DNA from: DAOTXR01 sp034435375
GTDB taxonomy: Bacteria; Chloroflexota; Anaerolineae; Aggregatilineales; UBA3940
NCBI GenBank assembly: GCA_034435375.1
Contig: DAOTXR010000077.1
Span: forward strand, 62,001 to 126,000
Reading direction: 5' to 3'
Length of the DNA: 64,000 bases
Made by a program: the position numbers and the translations under genes. Each line of letters starts with the position of its first letter. Position 1 is the stretch's first letter. This document shows, piece by piece, positions 8,134 to 18,786 of this stretch. The notes beneath the pieces were generated by a model. It had not been told where the DNA came from. It was given only the letters and a program-made list of their open reading frames with translations, and ran no database searches.

Positions 8134-8192
8134 TTGATTTGTGCTTTGTCCTGACATAGATAGACTGGGTGCTCATAAGTTGGTCTGTCTAT
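8134..8192 (+). promoter_or_regulatory. Candidate promoter and leader hairpin of the DUF420 gene
   Basis: TTGATT (8134-8139) and TAGATA (8157-8162) are 17 bp apart. An 11-bp inverted repeat, ATAGATAGACT (8156-8166) against GGTCTGTCTAT (8182-8192) with two G-U pairs, overlaps the -10 box and ends about 8 nt before the AGGAG site. It could be an operator, or the 3' hairpin of the preceding mRNA, although no T-run follows. Confidence 0.35.
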
Positions 8193-8210
8193 AGATGAGG
8201 AGATTGTGCG

Positions 8211-8693
8211 ATGGCTGAGATCCTGCACGGTTCCGGCTTCCTGGGCACGAGCGCAAACTTTGCCGCGGACATGACGCTGGCTGTGATGCTCGTGGCTGCA
8301 ATGCTGTTCACCGTAGGGCTGGTTGTGGCACGGCTTAGACGCTACGAGACGCATCGCTGGATTCAGACTGCGGCGGCAATCATCAATGGCATCATGGTGC
8401 TGTGGATGATGCTTCTGCCTTTCCGCGACTTCGTTATCCGGGATGTAGGCGGGCCTCGTCCATCGACCTTCTACGTGATCACTACGCTACACGCCACAGT
8501 TGGGCTATGTGCGTTCGTGTTCGGCTGGTTTGTGGTGCTGCGTGGCAACAATCTGATGATCGAGCCGCTACGGTTTAAGAAGTATCGACCCTTCATGCGT
8601 GCAGCTTATGTGCTTTACATGCTGGCAACGCTGCTAGGCGTGTGGGTGTATTTCACCTGGTTTGTGACCATCCCTAGCCCACCTGTGTATTGA
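8211..8693 (+). CDS. DUF420-like membrane protein
   Basis: A 160-residue membrane protein with four predicted helices (about residues 18-40, 52-70, 87-108 and 127-150). Histidines within or near helices (the HRW and LHATVG segments) resemble the heme-copper oxidase assembly-like DUF420/CtaM group, but identity is modest. Such proteins often accompany cytochrome oxidase genes; none is present here. The ATG at 8211 has AGGAG 7 nt upstream. It seems to be transcribed alone. Confidence 0.6.
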   Translation: MAEILHGSGFLGTSANFAADMTLAVMLVAAMLFTVGLVVARLRRYETHRWIQTAAAIINGIMVLWMMLLPFRDFVIRDVGGPRPSTFYVITTLHATVGLCAFVFGWFVVLRGNNLMIEPLRFKKYRPFMRAAYVLYMLATLLGVWVYFTWFVTIPSPPVY

Positions 8694-8826
8694 AGTTAGG
8701 ACTTATGCAGTCGACTGCGGTGAGACCCACTCTGACGCTTCCACTGCATCACTCCTGAAAGTGTCAGACGGTTGTTTTCTGCAACGTGGGCGGTTGCCTG
8801 CCCTTGCTATGTCTCTGGTCTGCATT

Positions 8827-8855
8827 TTGATCCCGTGGGGGCTTTGGGCTATCCT
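8827..8855 (+). promoter_or_regulatory. Promoter for the M20 dipeptidase pair
   Basis: TTGATC (8827-8832) and TATCCT (8850-8855) are 17 bp apart, 43 nt before the ATG at 8898. Confidence 0.5.
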
Positions 8856-8897
8856 AAAGCTGTTCCCCTTGTTCTGGACATAGCTCAGGAGAAACCT

Positions 8898-10267
8898 ATG
8901 CTTCCAAATGCATTAGACCATGCACATGCTAACCGCGATCGATACGTTGAGCAGCTTTTCGATCTGCTACGCATCCCTAGCATTAGCACGCTATCTGAGC
9001 ACAAGCCTGACATCGCACGGGCGGCACAATGGTTGGCTGATGATATGGCCCGCGCCGGGTTTCAGAATGCGCGGGTGATTTCGACCGCTGGAAACCCAGT
9101 TGTATACGGTGAGTGGCTAGGGGCAGGCAAGGAGGCTCCCACTGTCCTGATCTATGGCCACTATGACGTGCAGCCGGTCGATCCACTTGAGCTGTGGCAG
9201 ACCCCGCCATTCGAGCCGCAGGTCCGTGACGGCGAGATCTATGCACGCGGCGCATCTGATGACAAGGGGCAGGCGTTTGTCCATATCAAGGCAGTCGAGT
9301 CGATGTTGGCGGCCAACGGCAGGCTGCCGGTCAACGTCAAGATCCTCCTCGAAGGCGAGGAGGAAGTTGGCTCACCAAGCCTGACGCCTTTTGTGCTGGC
9401 GAACAAGGACCTGCTGGCAGCCACCAGTGGGCTGATCTCGGATGGGCGCATCATCAGTTCTGATCAGCCTTCCATCGTATATGCGCTGCGTGGTATGGCA
9501 TATATGGAGATCCGCGTCCGGGGACCCAGGCGCGATCTGCACTCTGGCAGTTATGGTGGGTCGGTTCACAACCCAGCTCAGGTAGTCGCTGAGATCATCG
9601 CTGCTCTGCACGACGTGAACGGCACGATCACTATCCCTGGTTTTTACGACCGTGTGCGCCCGCTATCTGCCCAAGAACGGGCAGCGTTGGCGAAGGTGCC
9701 ATATACCACAGCCCAGTGGCAGGAGGAGACAGGCCTCACTGATCCATGGGGAGAGCCTGATTTCACACTGTTGGAGCGCATCTCGGCACGGCCCACTTGT
9801 GAGGTGAATGGGATGTGGGGAGGCTTCCAGGGCGAGGGAGGCAAGACCATCATCCCGGCGGAGGCTGGAGCCAAAATCAGCATGAGGTTGGTACCCGACC
9901 AGGATCCCGACGAGATCGCCCGCTTGTTTGCGGACTACGTGAAGAAGCTGGCGGGGAACCATGTCCAGGTTGAGGTAATCCAGCATCACGGAGCCTGGCC
10001 CGCGATCACACCCATCCACTCTCCGGAGATGACGGCGGCTTCGAAAGCCTATGAGACAGTGTGGGGCGTTCCGCCCGTGTTTACACGTGAGGGCGGCTCG
10101 ATTCCCATCGTGGCGACTTTTCAGCAGGAGCTAGGTATACCGGTCGTGCTGATGTGCTTCGGCCTGGACGACAACGTCCATTCGCCCAACGAGCACTTCA
10201 AGCTCGACCATTTCATCAAGGGAATCGACACAGCCATTCACTACTTCTATAACCTGGCAGGCCAGTC

Positions 10268-10271
<4 letters not shown>
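8898..10271 (+). CDS. M20 family metallo-dipeptidase, first copy
   Basis: A 457-residue dizinc peptidase of the M20 dipeptidase group (carnosinase and CNDP-like). Metal and catalytic residues are visible: H88 and D90 in YGHYDVQP, D121 in GASDDKGQ, the Glu pair in EGEEEVGS, the Asp in LISDG and the final His in NVHSPNE. The dimerisation lid, with HSGSYGG, lies in the middle. Such enzymes split dipeptides in the cytoplasm. I place the start at ATG 8898, which follows AGGAGA at 7 nt and matches the next gene; the open frame extends upstream to 8772 without conserved sequence. It overlaps the next gene by ATGA and clearly arose with it by tandem duplication. Confidence 0.94.
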
Positions 10272-11641
<1,370 letters not shown>

Positions 11642-11669
11642 ACAATGCGCGGCGGTATGGTGAGATAAG

Positions 11670-12350
11670 ATGGCATACGACGGTTCGGACGAGGACCTGA
11701 CGGTCGAAGTATTGGAAGAGCTAGTGGCTGACAATCCACCAGACCTGCACGATATTTTGATCGAGGCAGTCGAGCATCCTGACCGCCATGTGCGCATCTT
11801 CGCCGCGTTGAAGCTGGCCGAGTTGTATCAGGACGTGGATGCGCTGCCAGGTCTTTACGAGGCGCTCAATCTGGGTTCACGAGCACAGCGGCGAGCCGCA
11901 GCGGAGGCGGTATGGGAGATCGGCGACGCCGATGCAGCGGGGTTGATCCGGGCACTCCATTTCACACGTGGCAACGTGCGTGAGGCTGTCGCTGCCGCCT
12001 TGGAGTTGGTCGGCTGGCTTCCAGACAATGTGAGCTGCGAAATCTCCTACCGCATTGCGACTCGGAACTGGCGAGAGCTTATCCCATTGGGAGCTGAGGC
12101 CGTATCGGGACTGGTGAGTGCGCTCAGCGATCCGGATGGCAACATACGACGGGGCGCGGCTTGGACGCTGGGCCAGATCGGAGACCCGCGCGCTGTGCCC
12201 TTCCTGATCGACCTGCTGCACGATGCGGCGGGCGACATGTTCGACATTGGCACGCGGGTGTGCGACATCGCCGCCGAGGCGCTGATACGCATCGGCACAG
12301 CAGATGCGCTGGCGGCAGTTGAAGTGTGGCGAGCAGGACAAACGGGATAG
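11670..12350 (+). CDS. HEAT-repeat protein
   Basis: A 226-residue all-helical protein with four or five HEAT or PBS-lyase-like repeats, seen in ALKLAELYQDVDALPGL, AAAEAVWEIGDADAAGL, and RRGAAWTLGQIGDPRAV. These repeats form a right-handed solenoid that binds proteins; no catalytic residues are evident. The ATG at 11670 is preceded by GGTGAGAT. It lies 28 nt downstream of the dipeptidase pair and converges on the YfhO gene. A second HEAT protein of similar type is encoded at 44429-45049, with the same RRGAAWxLGxIG signature. Confidence 0.85.
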   Translation: MAYDGSDEDLTVEVLEELVADNPPDLHDILIEAVEHPDRHVRIFAALKLAELYQDVDALPGLYEALNLGSRAQRRAAAEAVWEIGDADAAGLIRALHFTRGNVREAVAAALELVGWLPDNVSCEISYRIATRNWRELIPLGAEAVSGLVSALSDPDGNIRRGAAWTLGQIGDPRAVPFLIDLLHDAAGDMFDIGTRVCDIAAEALIRIGTADALAAVEVWRAGQTG

Positions 12351-12386
12351 AGAAGGTGACACTACAGCGATCGTGAATCTGTGGGT

Positions 12387-15257
12387 TCAGTGACGACGTT
12401 GAGGCCATTTGATCGCTGTGCCAGTGGCCACAGCCAACAGGCACACTCCACTGATCACAGCCCCGACCGTGAACAGGCGGCAACGATAGGTAAACACGAC
12501 TTCGTGCTCGCCTGCTGGCATGCGCACCGCGCGGAACAGCCCGTTGGCTTGCGCAATCGGTGCGGGTTGACCGTCTACTGTTGCCTCCCAACCTGGATAC
12601 CAGGCATCTGATAGGAAGAGGTAGAGGCCCTCACCTTGAGCATTCACCCATACGTTGACTCGTTCCGCCTCATAAGCTGTGATGATGGCCTGCCCTGGTG
12701 CGTCGGGACGGCAGGTGATCGTGTCGGAGGTACCCCGTGCATCCGACACAATCACCTGCGTTGTCGGGTCTGAGGCAAGCTGCTCATAGGCTGTGGCTGC
12801 ACTGCTGACCGACTGGGGTCCGCACACCAGGTAGGCGCGCGGCAGTGCGCCATCGTAGGCGTAGACCTTCACATCACCGGAGTTTATCAGCCGCAGTGTG
12901 CCGTCATCGGAGATGGTTGTCGTTGCGAATGCGCTGCTTCGCTCGTCGATCAGGCTGATGCCCTGCACGACCAGCGTGCCAGGGAAGGTAGTAACAACTG
13001 AAACTTCAATGTGCTCCATGGGCACTGGGCTATTCCAACGGATCAGTGCCCGTTGTCGGCTGTCTGGCGTCCCTGCTGTGAAATCGCGTCCCACTAGCAA
13101 TGGTTGCACCAGCGGAAACTCTCCGCCCTCGTAGAAGACGGCCACAGAGCCAATCTGAGCGCCATCTGGCACGGCTGCGGCGTTCTCAATGTAGCCCACG
13201 ATGCCGACCGTCGTTGCCTGAAAAGGCTGCACAGGAAATGCCTGAATGGGCGGCGGCGAACTGAGGTCAGGTGGAACTGAGCGGCTGGCCGGGAACTGCA
13301 GATCGTAGTATACCCCCTCAATCCAGGCGTCGCGCACTTTGTCGGTGATGATAAATCCCACATTAGCCATTCGCAGCCAGGCGAGGTCGGGCACGCGGTC
13401 CAGATTCTCGCGCAATCTTCCATCCGGATTCCACGTGTCAGGCGGCAAGAACAGCCCTGTGAAATGTGTGTACTCACGGGTAGGCAGGATGCCGCCATCG
13501 AATCCATCCATCGAGGGGATGCCCCACACCATCGAGAGGTTGGGGGCGAGGATCTCTTTGTGCTTGGTGGCGACGATATAGTCGTAAATGGCCTTCTCGG
13601 ATAGATAGGGGCGGTAAACGGTCTCGATCTCGCGGAGGTCGCCGGGATCAAAAAGCGTGTCGGAAAGCGAAAGGAGACGCGGTGGCGGTTGCTCCTGTGC
13701 AGCGGCCAGCAGGGTGCTGATCGCTGGACGCTGGCTCGACCAGGCTTCTGGCGCGCTGAGATCGTTGTAGGGCAGCCTCCGCGACGCGACGAACAGCTCG
13801 ATAATCACCAGGGCCACTAATGCTGGCCGCCCAAAGCGCTGGGCGAACGGAGATCCGCGCCGTAACAGCGCACATGTGCTCAGTGCCAGTAGCATCGTTC
13901 CCGTCCAGAGGGCGACCTCGACCATGCTGGGACGGGTGACACCGCCAGGAATGTCCTCGGCGGACAGCGGTGCAAGGAAGCTCAACCCAGTCAGGGCGGT
14001 GACGATCACCGCGGGTAGTGCTAGCGACCACGGGTGCGGTTTTTCGAGTGGCTCGGAGTGCAGGGTGAGGCTGTCCAGGCCGATGCCGGCCAGTGCGGCC
14101 ATCGAAAAGGTGTACAGGGCCAGCCAGCGGGCCGGGGCACGAAACAGGTTAAAGCCCGGCATGAACTTCACCAGCAGCCAGTACACCGGGTTGTAAGCGC
14201 CCAGCGCCAGAAACAGCCCCAGCGCTGCCAGCACCCCTAGCCCCAGCACAGACCACTTGTGCCGCCGATGCCACAGTCCCAAGATGGCCAGCACCAGCCC
14301 AGCCACGCCGAGGTAAGCCACGTACTCGCTGAACAGCGGCGTCGGAGCATAGGAGGGCAACAGCGCCCGGCCGATAATTTGTGGGCGCAGTGAGAAGGAC
14401 AGAGCTTCGAGTATCGGCAGGCCCCCACCGCGATTGCTCAGGCTTGTCAGTTCCAGCGTTGGAAGGACCTGTGCCGCGGCAAGGCCCAGCGCAAGGATCG
14501 CGGCTAGGCCAACCATGCCGACGGGCCACAACACCCTGTGGTCGACGGGCAACCATCTTCTGGATTCCGGTGCTTTGTCTGGGTGAGAGCGGTTGAGAGC
14601 GAGGGTAAACCATAATGCCCACACGCCAAGCCCTGTCCCACTGATAAATGCTGTCTGGCTGTGTCCTGCCAGGAGTTGCATGGCGAACGCTGCCCCAAGC
14701 CATAACACCGCCTTGTGTTGCCTGCTGATGATGGCCTCGCTCCACAGCCAGAACAGCCAGGGCATCCAAGCCAGCCCCTGGAGCTGGTTCACATGCTCGA
14801 CCTGGGCGCTAAGGTAGCCGCCCAACGCAAACGCTGCGGCGGTCAGTATCGACGCAAGTGTGCTCAGGCGTAGTGAGCGACGTGCGAAGAGGAGCATTCC
14901 GGCGGCTGCCCAGACTGTATGGGTGATGATTGCCACCTTGACAGCCGTCGGCGCATCCAGGCCGATCAGGAGCCAGTTGGGAGGATAGAGTACTCCGACC
15001 TGGCTGTTGGCGAGCAGCGGTGCGCCCATGAAGAGGTAGGGGTTCCACAGCGGGAGATGGCCGGTCTGCATCACCGCATTGCGATAGGCCCAGTAGGGGT
15101 AGAAGTACAGGAACATGTCGCCGCGCGGCAGTATCAGGTTGGTAAAAGCCATTCTCCAGAAGAAGGCCACAGTGATCACAGCCAGGGCGGCGATGGCGGC
15201 ACCATCGCTCAGGTGCAGGCGTGGAGGTGCAGATTGAGGTTGGGCTGAATTCATCAT
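12387..15257 (-). CDS. YfhO-family integral membrane protein
   Basis: A 956-residue protein with about 12 hydrophobic helices in the first 500 residues followed by a long outer domain, and a final membrane segment before the C-terminus. The LILPRGDMFLYFYPYW segment near residue 45 and SDAWYPGWEATVDG near the end are hallmarks of the YfhO family, which is related to GT-C glycosyltransferases and in Firmicutes is involved in glycosylating lipoteichoic acid. This organism probably makes no such polymer, so the substrate is open. I choose the ATG at 15257, in an ATGATGA overlap with the LLM oxidoreductase gene; the frame runs back to 15293 without a better start. Confidence 0.88.
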   Translation of the reverse strand: MMNSAQPQSAPPRLHLSDGAAIAALAVITVAFFWRMAFTNLILPRGDMFLYFYPYWAYRNAVMQTGHLPLWNPYLFMGAPLLANSQVGVLYPPNWLLIGLDAPTAVKVAIITHTVWAAAGMLLFARRSLRLSTLASILTAAAFALGGYLSAQVEHVNQLQGLAWMPWLFWLWSEAIISRQHKAVLWLGAAFAMQLLAGHSQTAFISGTGLGVWALWFTLALNRSHPDKAPESRRWLPVDHRVLWPVGMVGLAAILALGLAAAQVLPTLELTSLSNRGGGLPILEALSFSLRPQIIGRALLPSYAPTPLFSEYVAYLGVAGLVLAILGLWHRRHKWSVLGLGVLAALGLFLALGAYNPVYWLLVKFMPGFNLFRAPARWLALYTFSMAALAGIGLDSLTLHSEPLEKPHPWSLALPAVIVTALTGLSFLAPLSAEDIPGGVTRPSMVEVALWTGTMLLALSTCALLRRGSPFAQRFGRPALVALVIIELFVASRRLPYNDLSAPEAWSSQRPAISTLLAAAQEQPPPRLLSLSDTLFDPGDLREIETVYRPYLSEKAIYDYIVATKHKEILAPNLSMVWGIPSMDGFDGGILPTREYTHFTGLFLPPDTWNPDGRLRENLDRVPDLAWLRMANVGFIITDKVRDAWIEGVYYDLQFPASRSVPPDLSSPPPIQAFPVQPFQATTVGIVGYIENAAAVPDGAQIGSVAVFYEGGEFPLVQPLLVGRDFTAGTPDSRQRALIRWNSPVPMEHIEVSVVTTFPGTLVVQGISLIDERSSAFATTTISDDGTLRLINSGDVKVYAYDGALPRAYLVCGPQSVSSAATAYEQLASDPTTQVIVSDARGTSDTITCRPDAPGQAIITAYEAERVNVWVNAQGEGLYLFLSDAWYPGWEATVDGQPAPIAQANGLFRAVRMPAGEHEVVFTYRCRLFTVGAVISGVCLLAVATGTAIKWPQRRH

Positions 15258-16288
15258 GGCTGGTTTGCAAAGGTTTTGATCGCTGAGGCCCACAGTGGGG
15301 TAAACGGGCCGGGTACATACGGCAGGTAGAAAGTAATGCGGTCAACCAGACCCGTATAGCGATCCAGTGCAGCGTGCCCAACTTCATCCGGTGGTGCAAC
15401 AATGGCAAATGTGTCGATCATGTCGTCGGTGATCAATGAGGGCATGTCTCCCCACTGCTTACGCGCTGCCAGACGTGACAGTTGTTCGGCAGTCTCTGTC
15501 CAGCCGTGCACCTCGAAAACGGTCCGGTACGAAGGAGTGCTGGCATAGAAGCTGATCTGCTGGCGGACCATCTCGCGCAGCGCCTGGGTCTGATTTGCAT
15601 CGCTGCCAGTGACGACAAATACCGAGGCGCTGATCTCCACCTCTTCAATACTGCGCTGTGCACTCCTAGCCCCTGCTTCAATTGCTGGACGCACAATTTC
15701 GCTGAGGTATTTCACCGAGTGCAGGGGGTGGACATGAAAGCCGTCGCATATCTCACCGGCCAGCCTGCAAAGGCCAGTGTTGACACCGGCGATGAAGATG
15801 GGGATGGAGTAGCTGTGGCGCGGCGGGGTGAAGAAGGGTGTCATCAGGGTGAATTGGTAGTACTCGCCCCGAAAATTGAGCTTCTCGCCGCTACGCCAGG
15901 AATCCCAGATCGCACGCAATCCAGCGATCACCTCGCGTAGGCGTGGCACGGGTGCATCCCACGGCACGCTGAAACGCCGCTCGTTGTGCGCTTTCACCTG
16001 AGTGCCCAGGCCCAGGATAAAGCGCCCTTTTGTCAAGGCTGCCAGGTCCCAGCAGGTATAAGCTAACGTCATCGGGCTGCGGGTGAAGCTGAGTGCGATG
16101 GCTGTACCCAGCGCGATCCGCGTAGTCCGCGGGGCAGCCAGCGCAAGCTGGATGAAGGGATCATGGTTAACCTCAGATGTCCATAGCCCGTCAAAACCGG
16201 CGATTTCAGCCGATTCGGCAATGCCAGGGATCGCCAGGAGATCGTCAATGGACTGAAGCGCAGCATCAAACCGGAGTCTGTGTTTCAT
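15254..16288 (-). CDS. LLM-class F420-dependent oxidoreductase
   Basis: A 344-residue TIM-barrel enzyme of the luciferase-like monooxygenase class that uses reduced F420 or flavin. Visible segments are EIAGFDGLWTSEVNHDPF near residue 27, RTTRIALGTAIALSFTRSP, GRFILGLGTQVKAHNERRF and PIFIAGVNTGLCRLAGEICDG. These match the TIGR03617-like F420-dependent subgroup more than the bacterial luciferases. Its substrate is unknown. GAGG lies 6 nt upstream of the ATG at 16288. It sits in one operon with the S51-like gene (12 nt upstream) and YfhO (overlap). A direct biochemical link between these three is not evident. Confidence 0.88.
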   Translation of the reverse strand: MKHRLRFDAALQSIDDLLAIPGIAESAEIAGFDGLWTSEVNHDPFIQLALAAPRTTRIALGTAIALSFTRSPMTLAYTCWDLAALTKGRFILGLGTQVKAHNERRFSVPWDAPVPRLREVIAGLRAIWDSWRSGEKLNFRGEYYQFTLMTPFFTPPRHSYSIPIFIAGVNTGLCRLAGEICDGFHVHPLHSVKYLSEIVRPAIEAGARSAQRSIEEVEISASVFVVTGSDANQTQALREMVRQQISFYASTPSYRTVFEVHGWTETAEQLSRLAARKQWGDMPSLITDDMIDTFAIVAPPDEVGHAALDRYTGLVDRITFYLPYVPGPFTPLWASAIKTFANQP

Positions 16289-16300
16289 GGTTTACCTCAT

Positions 16301-17065
16301 CTATCTGGGAGAAAACCAGTCAGAAGGCACTGTACCACCTGCGTCGATAACCTGCTTCGCTTTGCCCCTGCCCCAAAGGGTCAGCGTGCCCAGACCAGCA
16401 GCCCGCCACCCGCCGAGACCGATGACCAGGGCCGCCTGGGCATCGATGCCGACGAAGCATGTAGCAGGGGCGCAGAGGGCCTCTATCTTTTCCACGATCT
16501 GTGGTTGAAGCCAGTTGAAATAAGGCAAGACGACCATGTTGGGTAGCAGCCCCAGACCGTCTACTGGCTCGAATGCCAGATTGACCAGCGCCTGGGGGAA
16601 GGGCCTGACGGGGGCAAAAGCCGGGTTGCCCAGCGCTGAGGCCGCTCCACCCATTGCGATCAGCAGTAGTCCCTGGGCCTGCCGCTCTTGCATCGTATCC
16701 CAGGCCAGACTGCTGCGCAACACCTCGATCAGGATACGCGGTTCACCACCCGCTAAGATGGTGAAATCTGCTGCCTTCAGGCGAGCTACATGGGCTGGGT
16801 CGTTGGCCTGGGCACACGTCAAAATGGGCAATATCTCGGCGACGATGCCCCAGGCGGCAAGCGTCTCGGCGACCAGCCTGGCCCGGTGCTCTGCCGCGCC
16901 GACCTTTTGTGCGGGTAGCATGGCAGGCACAATCACACCATGAGACATGCTCCCACTGGCTGTGGCTGCCATGATCTGCCGCCACAGCTCGCCCGACTCA
17001 GCCCGCAGCCCTTCGCCGCCGAGCAGCACCAGCAGTCCAGTTGCTTCTGGGGTCATGTGCGCCAT
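16301..17065 (-). CDS. S51 peptidase-like protein lacking the catalytic serine
   Basis: A 254-residue protein with the layout of cyanophycinase and peptidase E (family S51): FTILAGGEPRIL resembles the GGD/N loop, and a later CFVGIDAQAALVI resembles the GIDExTAL strand. In active members the nucleophile sits in G(T/W)SAGA; here the matching turn reads AMGGAASALG, with Ala at the serine position. It may therefore be a non-peptidase member or bind a ligand only. TATAAT ends 7 nt before the ATG at 17065, which supports this start and a leaderless mRNA; an ATG at 17074 overlaps the box itself. First gene of an operon with the LLM oxidoreductase and YfhO. Confidence 0.6.
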   Translation of the reverse strand: MAHMTPEATGLLVLLGGEGLRAESGELWRQIMAATASGSMSHGVIVPAMLPAQKVGAAEHRARLVAETLAAWGIVAEILPILTCAQANDPAHVARLKAADFTILAGGEPRILIEVLRSSLAWDTMQERQAQGLLLIAMGGAASALGNPAFAPVRPFPQALVNLAFEPVDGLGLLPNMVVLPYFNWLQPQIVEKIEALCAPATCFVGIDAQAALVIGLGGWRAAGLGTLTLWGRGKAKQVIDAGGTVPSDWFSPR

Positions 17066-17072
17066 GGAGACC

Positions 17073-17103
17073 ATTATAGCGATGGATAGATGCTCTGGCC
17101 CAA
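17073..17103 (-). promoter_or_regulatory. Leaderless promoter for the S51-LLM-YfhO operon
   Basis: Perfect TATAAT at 17078-17073 on the minus strand, 7 nt before the ATG at 17065. TTGGGC at 17103-17098 could be the -35 box, although at 19 bp spacing. Confidence 0.55.
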
Positions 17104-17254
17104 CCCTGCGCATGTCCCTGGTCGCCTGGAACTGGCAGACACGCTATAATCGCTAGTGCCATCGAAGAGTTGGCTGTGGGGAGTGTGTAAGCTCGCTCTC
17201 AGGGTCTATCTATGTAGAACCGGTGCAGAGCGCATGGTTGCCGTCGGGTGAACC

Positions 17255-17851
17255 CTACGGCATGATCACGCCATTGATAGTGAGCTGTCCATCGGAGATG
17301 TGGATTGCCTCCAGCGTGATGTCGAAGGGAGAGGCGTTGATCGGTGCGTTGATGCTCTGCTCGAATGTGGCCACCATCGCATCCAACACCGACTCATTGA
17401 ACTGGAGTGGGCCGAACTCGATCTGGTTGACCACGATCTCCACCTGGCCGTCAGTCCCGACTCTGGGTACCACAACGATCAGGCCATTCACGGTGAGCGG
17501 ATCGAGCCGTGCCAGCGCATAGACGTTGATCACATCGTTGATCAGCTCGACCTGGACATTCTCAAGGGGAATATCTTGCCCGTTCTCAGTCTCGGCCCGA
17601 ATGATGGCAGCGTCAACTGCTGAGGTCAGCTCCTCCTCGGTGAAGGTCACGCTGAATGGGCCGTCAGGTGTGGCGAGGTTCAGGTTGTGCCACTTGCTGT
17701 TGAATGACTCCAACGCCTCGGCGGATGGCTGGATCGTCCTGGCGGGCGCTGGACCTGCCAATCGGGGTGTAGGTGCATTGCAGGCCAGACTGGCTGAGAT
17801 CAGGAGCAGTAAGGCCAGCGCAGTGTGCCAGATTTTATCGGAAATCTGCAT
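17255..17851 (-). CDS. Putative small lipoprotein, YpmS-like
   Basis: A 198-residue secreted protein. Residues 1-24 are a signal peptide ending in SASLAC, a weak lipobox with Cys24 as possible lipid anchor. The rest alternates short beta strands; FSVTFTEEELTSAVDAAI near residue 66 resembles the YpmS/DUF2140 group, whose function is unknown. A PARTIQPSAEA linker follows the anchor. AGGGAAACT sits in front of the ATG at 17851, and a good promoter lies 24 nt upstream. Transcribed alone, divergent from the rluB operon. Exported location is likely; the lipid anchor and family are tentative. Confidence 0.6.
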   Translation of the reverse strand: MQISDKIWHTALALLLLISASLACNAPTPRLAGPAPARTIQPSAEALESFNSKWHNLNLATPDGPFSVTFTEEELTSAVDAAIIRAETENGQDIPLENVQVELINDVINVYALARLDPLTVNGLIVVVPRVGTDGQVEIVVNQIEFGPLQFNESVLDAMVATFEQSINAPINASPFDITLEAIHISDGQLTINGVIMP

Positions 17852-17874
17852 AGTTTCCCTCAGGTTGGGGTGGT

Positions 17875-17902
17875 ATTATAGCGTGCTGTGAGGGCTAAGC
17901 AA
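17875..17902 (-). promoter_or_regulatory. Promoter for the small lipoprotein gene
   Basis: TTGCTT (17902-17897) and TATAAT (17880-17875) on the minus strand are 16 bp apart. The same AT block reads TATTAT on the plus strand and could serve as a -10 for the divergent rluB operon, so the two promoters may overlap. Confidence 0.65.
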
Positions 17903-17940
17903 GGGCTGCCAGCCGATGATTGGCTGACGGAGAGGTTGCA

Positions 17941-18786
17941 TTGGTGGAAGAACGGCTGCAAAAACTGCTGGCGCGTGCTGGGTATGGGTCACGGCGTGCG
18001 TGCGAGGAGATCATCGGGCAGCAGCGCGTCACGGTCAACGGGCGCATTGCCACGCTGGGGGTGAAGGCCGATCCGGCGGTTGACACCATCCAGGTCGATG
18101 GTGTGCGGCTGCGTCTGCCGGAGACGTTTGATTACATCATGCTTAATAAACCCCGTGGCGTGATCTCGGACGAAAGTGCCACGGGCAATTGGCCACGGGC
18201 ACGCGATCTGATTCCTGTTGGAGGGCACCTGTATCCGGTGGGACGTTTGGATGTGCAGAGCGAAGGACTGATGTTGTTCACCAATGATGGCAATCTGGCT
18301 CACATCCTAACCCACCCCCGCTATGAGCATCCCAAGACTTATCGTGTGCTGGTTGAAGGCTCACCGACCGAGAAGACGCTCGACGTGTGGCGACGTGGCA
18401 TTGTGATCGACGGCGAGCGAACCGGCCCGGCTGATATCACCAGACTGCGCAAAAGCCGTGAAGGTGCTCTATTGGAGGTCACAGTACGCGAGGGGCGCAA
18501 GCGGCAGCTTCGTCGTGTGGCAGGAGCGCTGGGACACCCGGTGCTGCGCCTCGAACGCATTCGGCTTGGGCCGCTTGAGCTGGGCGATCTGCCCAGCGGG
18601 GCATGGCGTCGCCTGACGAGCGAAGAGGTTGCCGCTTTGCAAGCGGTGCGTCGATCCTCACGGCCACGCCGCCTGCCTTCGCCCAGAGAACAGCCGTCCC
18701 CCCGTGACCGCCAGCGTCGTTCCGGCGTTGACCGTCAGCCTTCGAGAACTAGGCGTTCGTCTCGACGGGGGTCTCGTGTGCGATGA
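17941..18786 (+). CDS. rluB: 23S rRNA pseudouridine synthase (RluB/RsuA family)
   Basis: An S4 RNA-binding domain (residues 1-60, ERLQKLLARAGYGSRRACEE) precedes the synthase domain. The catalytic Asp is in VGRLDVQSEGLML, and LNKPRGVISDE is the KPxG motif. The family turns specific uridines in large-subunit rRNA helix 89-93 (RluB) or small-subunit rRNA (RsuA) into pseudouridine; RluB fits best with cmk as neighbour. TTG at 17941 lies 5 nt after GGAGAGG and is my start; GTG at 17944 and TTG at 17920 are alternatives. The last 45 residues are an Arg-, Ser- and Pro-rich tail, probably disordered and RNA-binding. Overlaps cmk by ATGA. Confidence 0.92.
   Translation: MVEERLQKLLARAGYGSRRACEEIIGQQRVTVNGRIATLGVKADPAVDTIQVDGVRLRLPETFDYIMLNKPRGVISDESATGNWPRARDLIPVGGHLYPVGRLDVQSEGLMLFTNDGNLAHILTHPRYEHPKTYRVLVEGSPTEKTLDVWRRGIVIDGERTGPADITRLRKSREGALLEVTVREGRKRQLRRVAGALGHPVLRLERIRLGPLELGDLPSGAWRRLTSEEVAALQAVRRSSRPRRLPSPREQPSPRDRQRRSGVDRQPSRTRRSSRRGSRVR

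Noticed and set aside
8707..8718. Perfect 12-bp palindrome GCAGTCGACTGC
   Set aside because: A single short palindrome without link to a promoter; may be chance.
8772..8897. N-terminal extension of the first M20 dipeptidase, resembling a signal region
   Set aside because: It contains the promoter at 8827-8855, and AGGAGA sits correctly before ATG 8898; the second copy begins at the same place.
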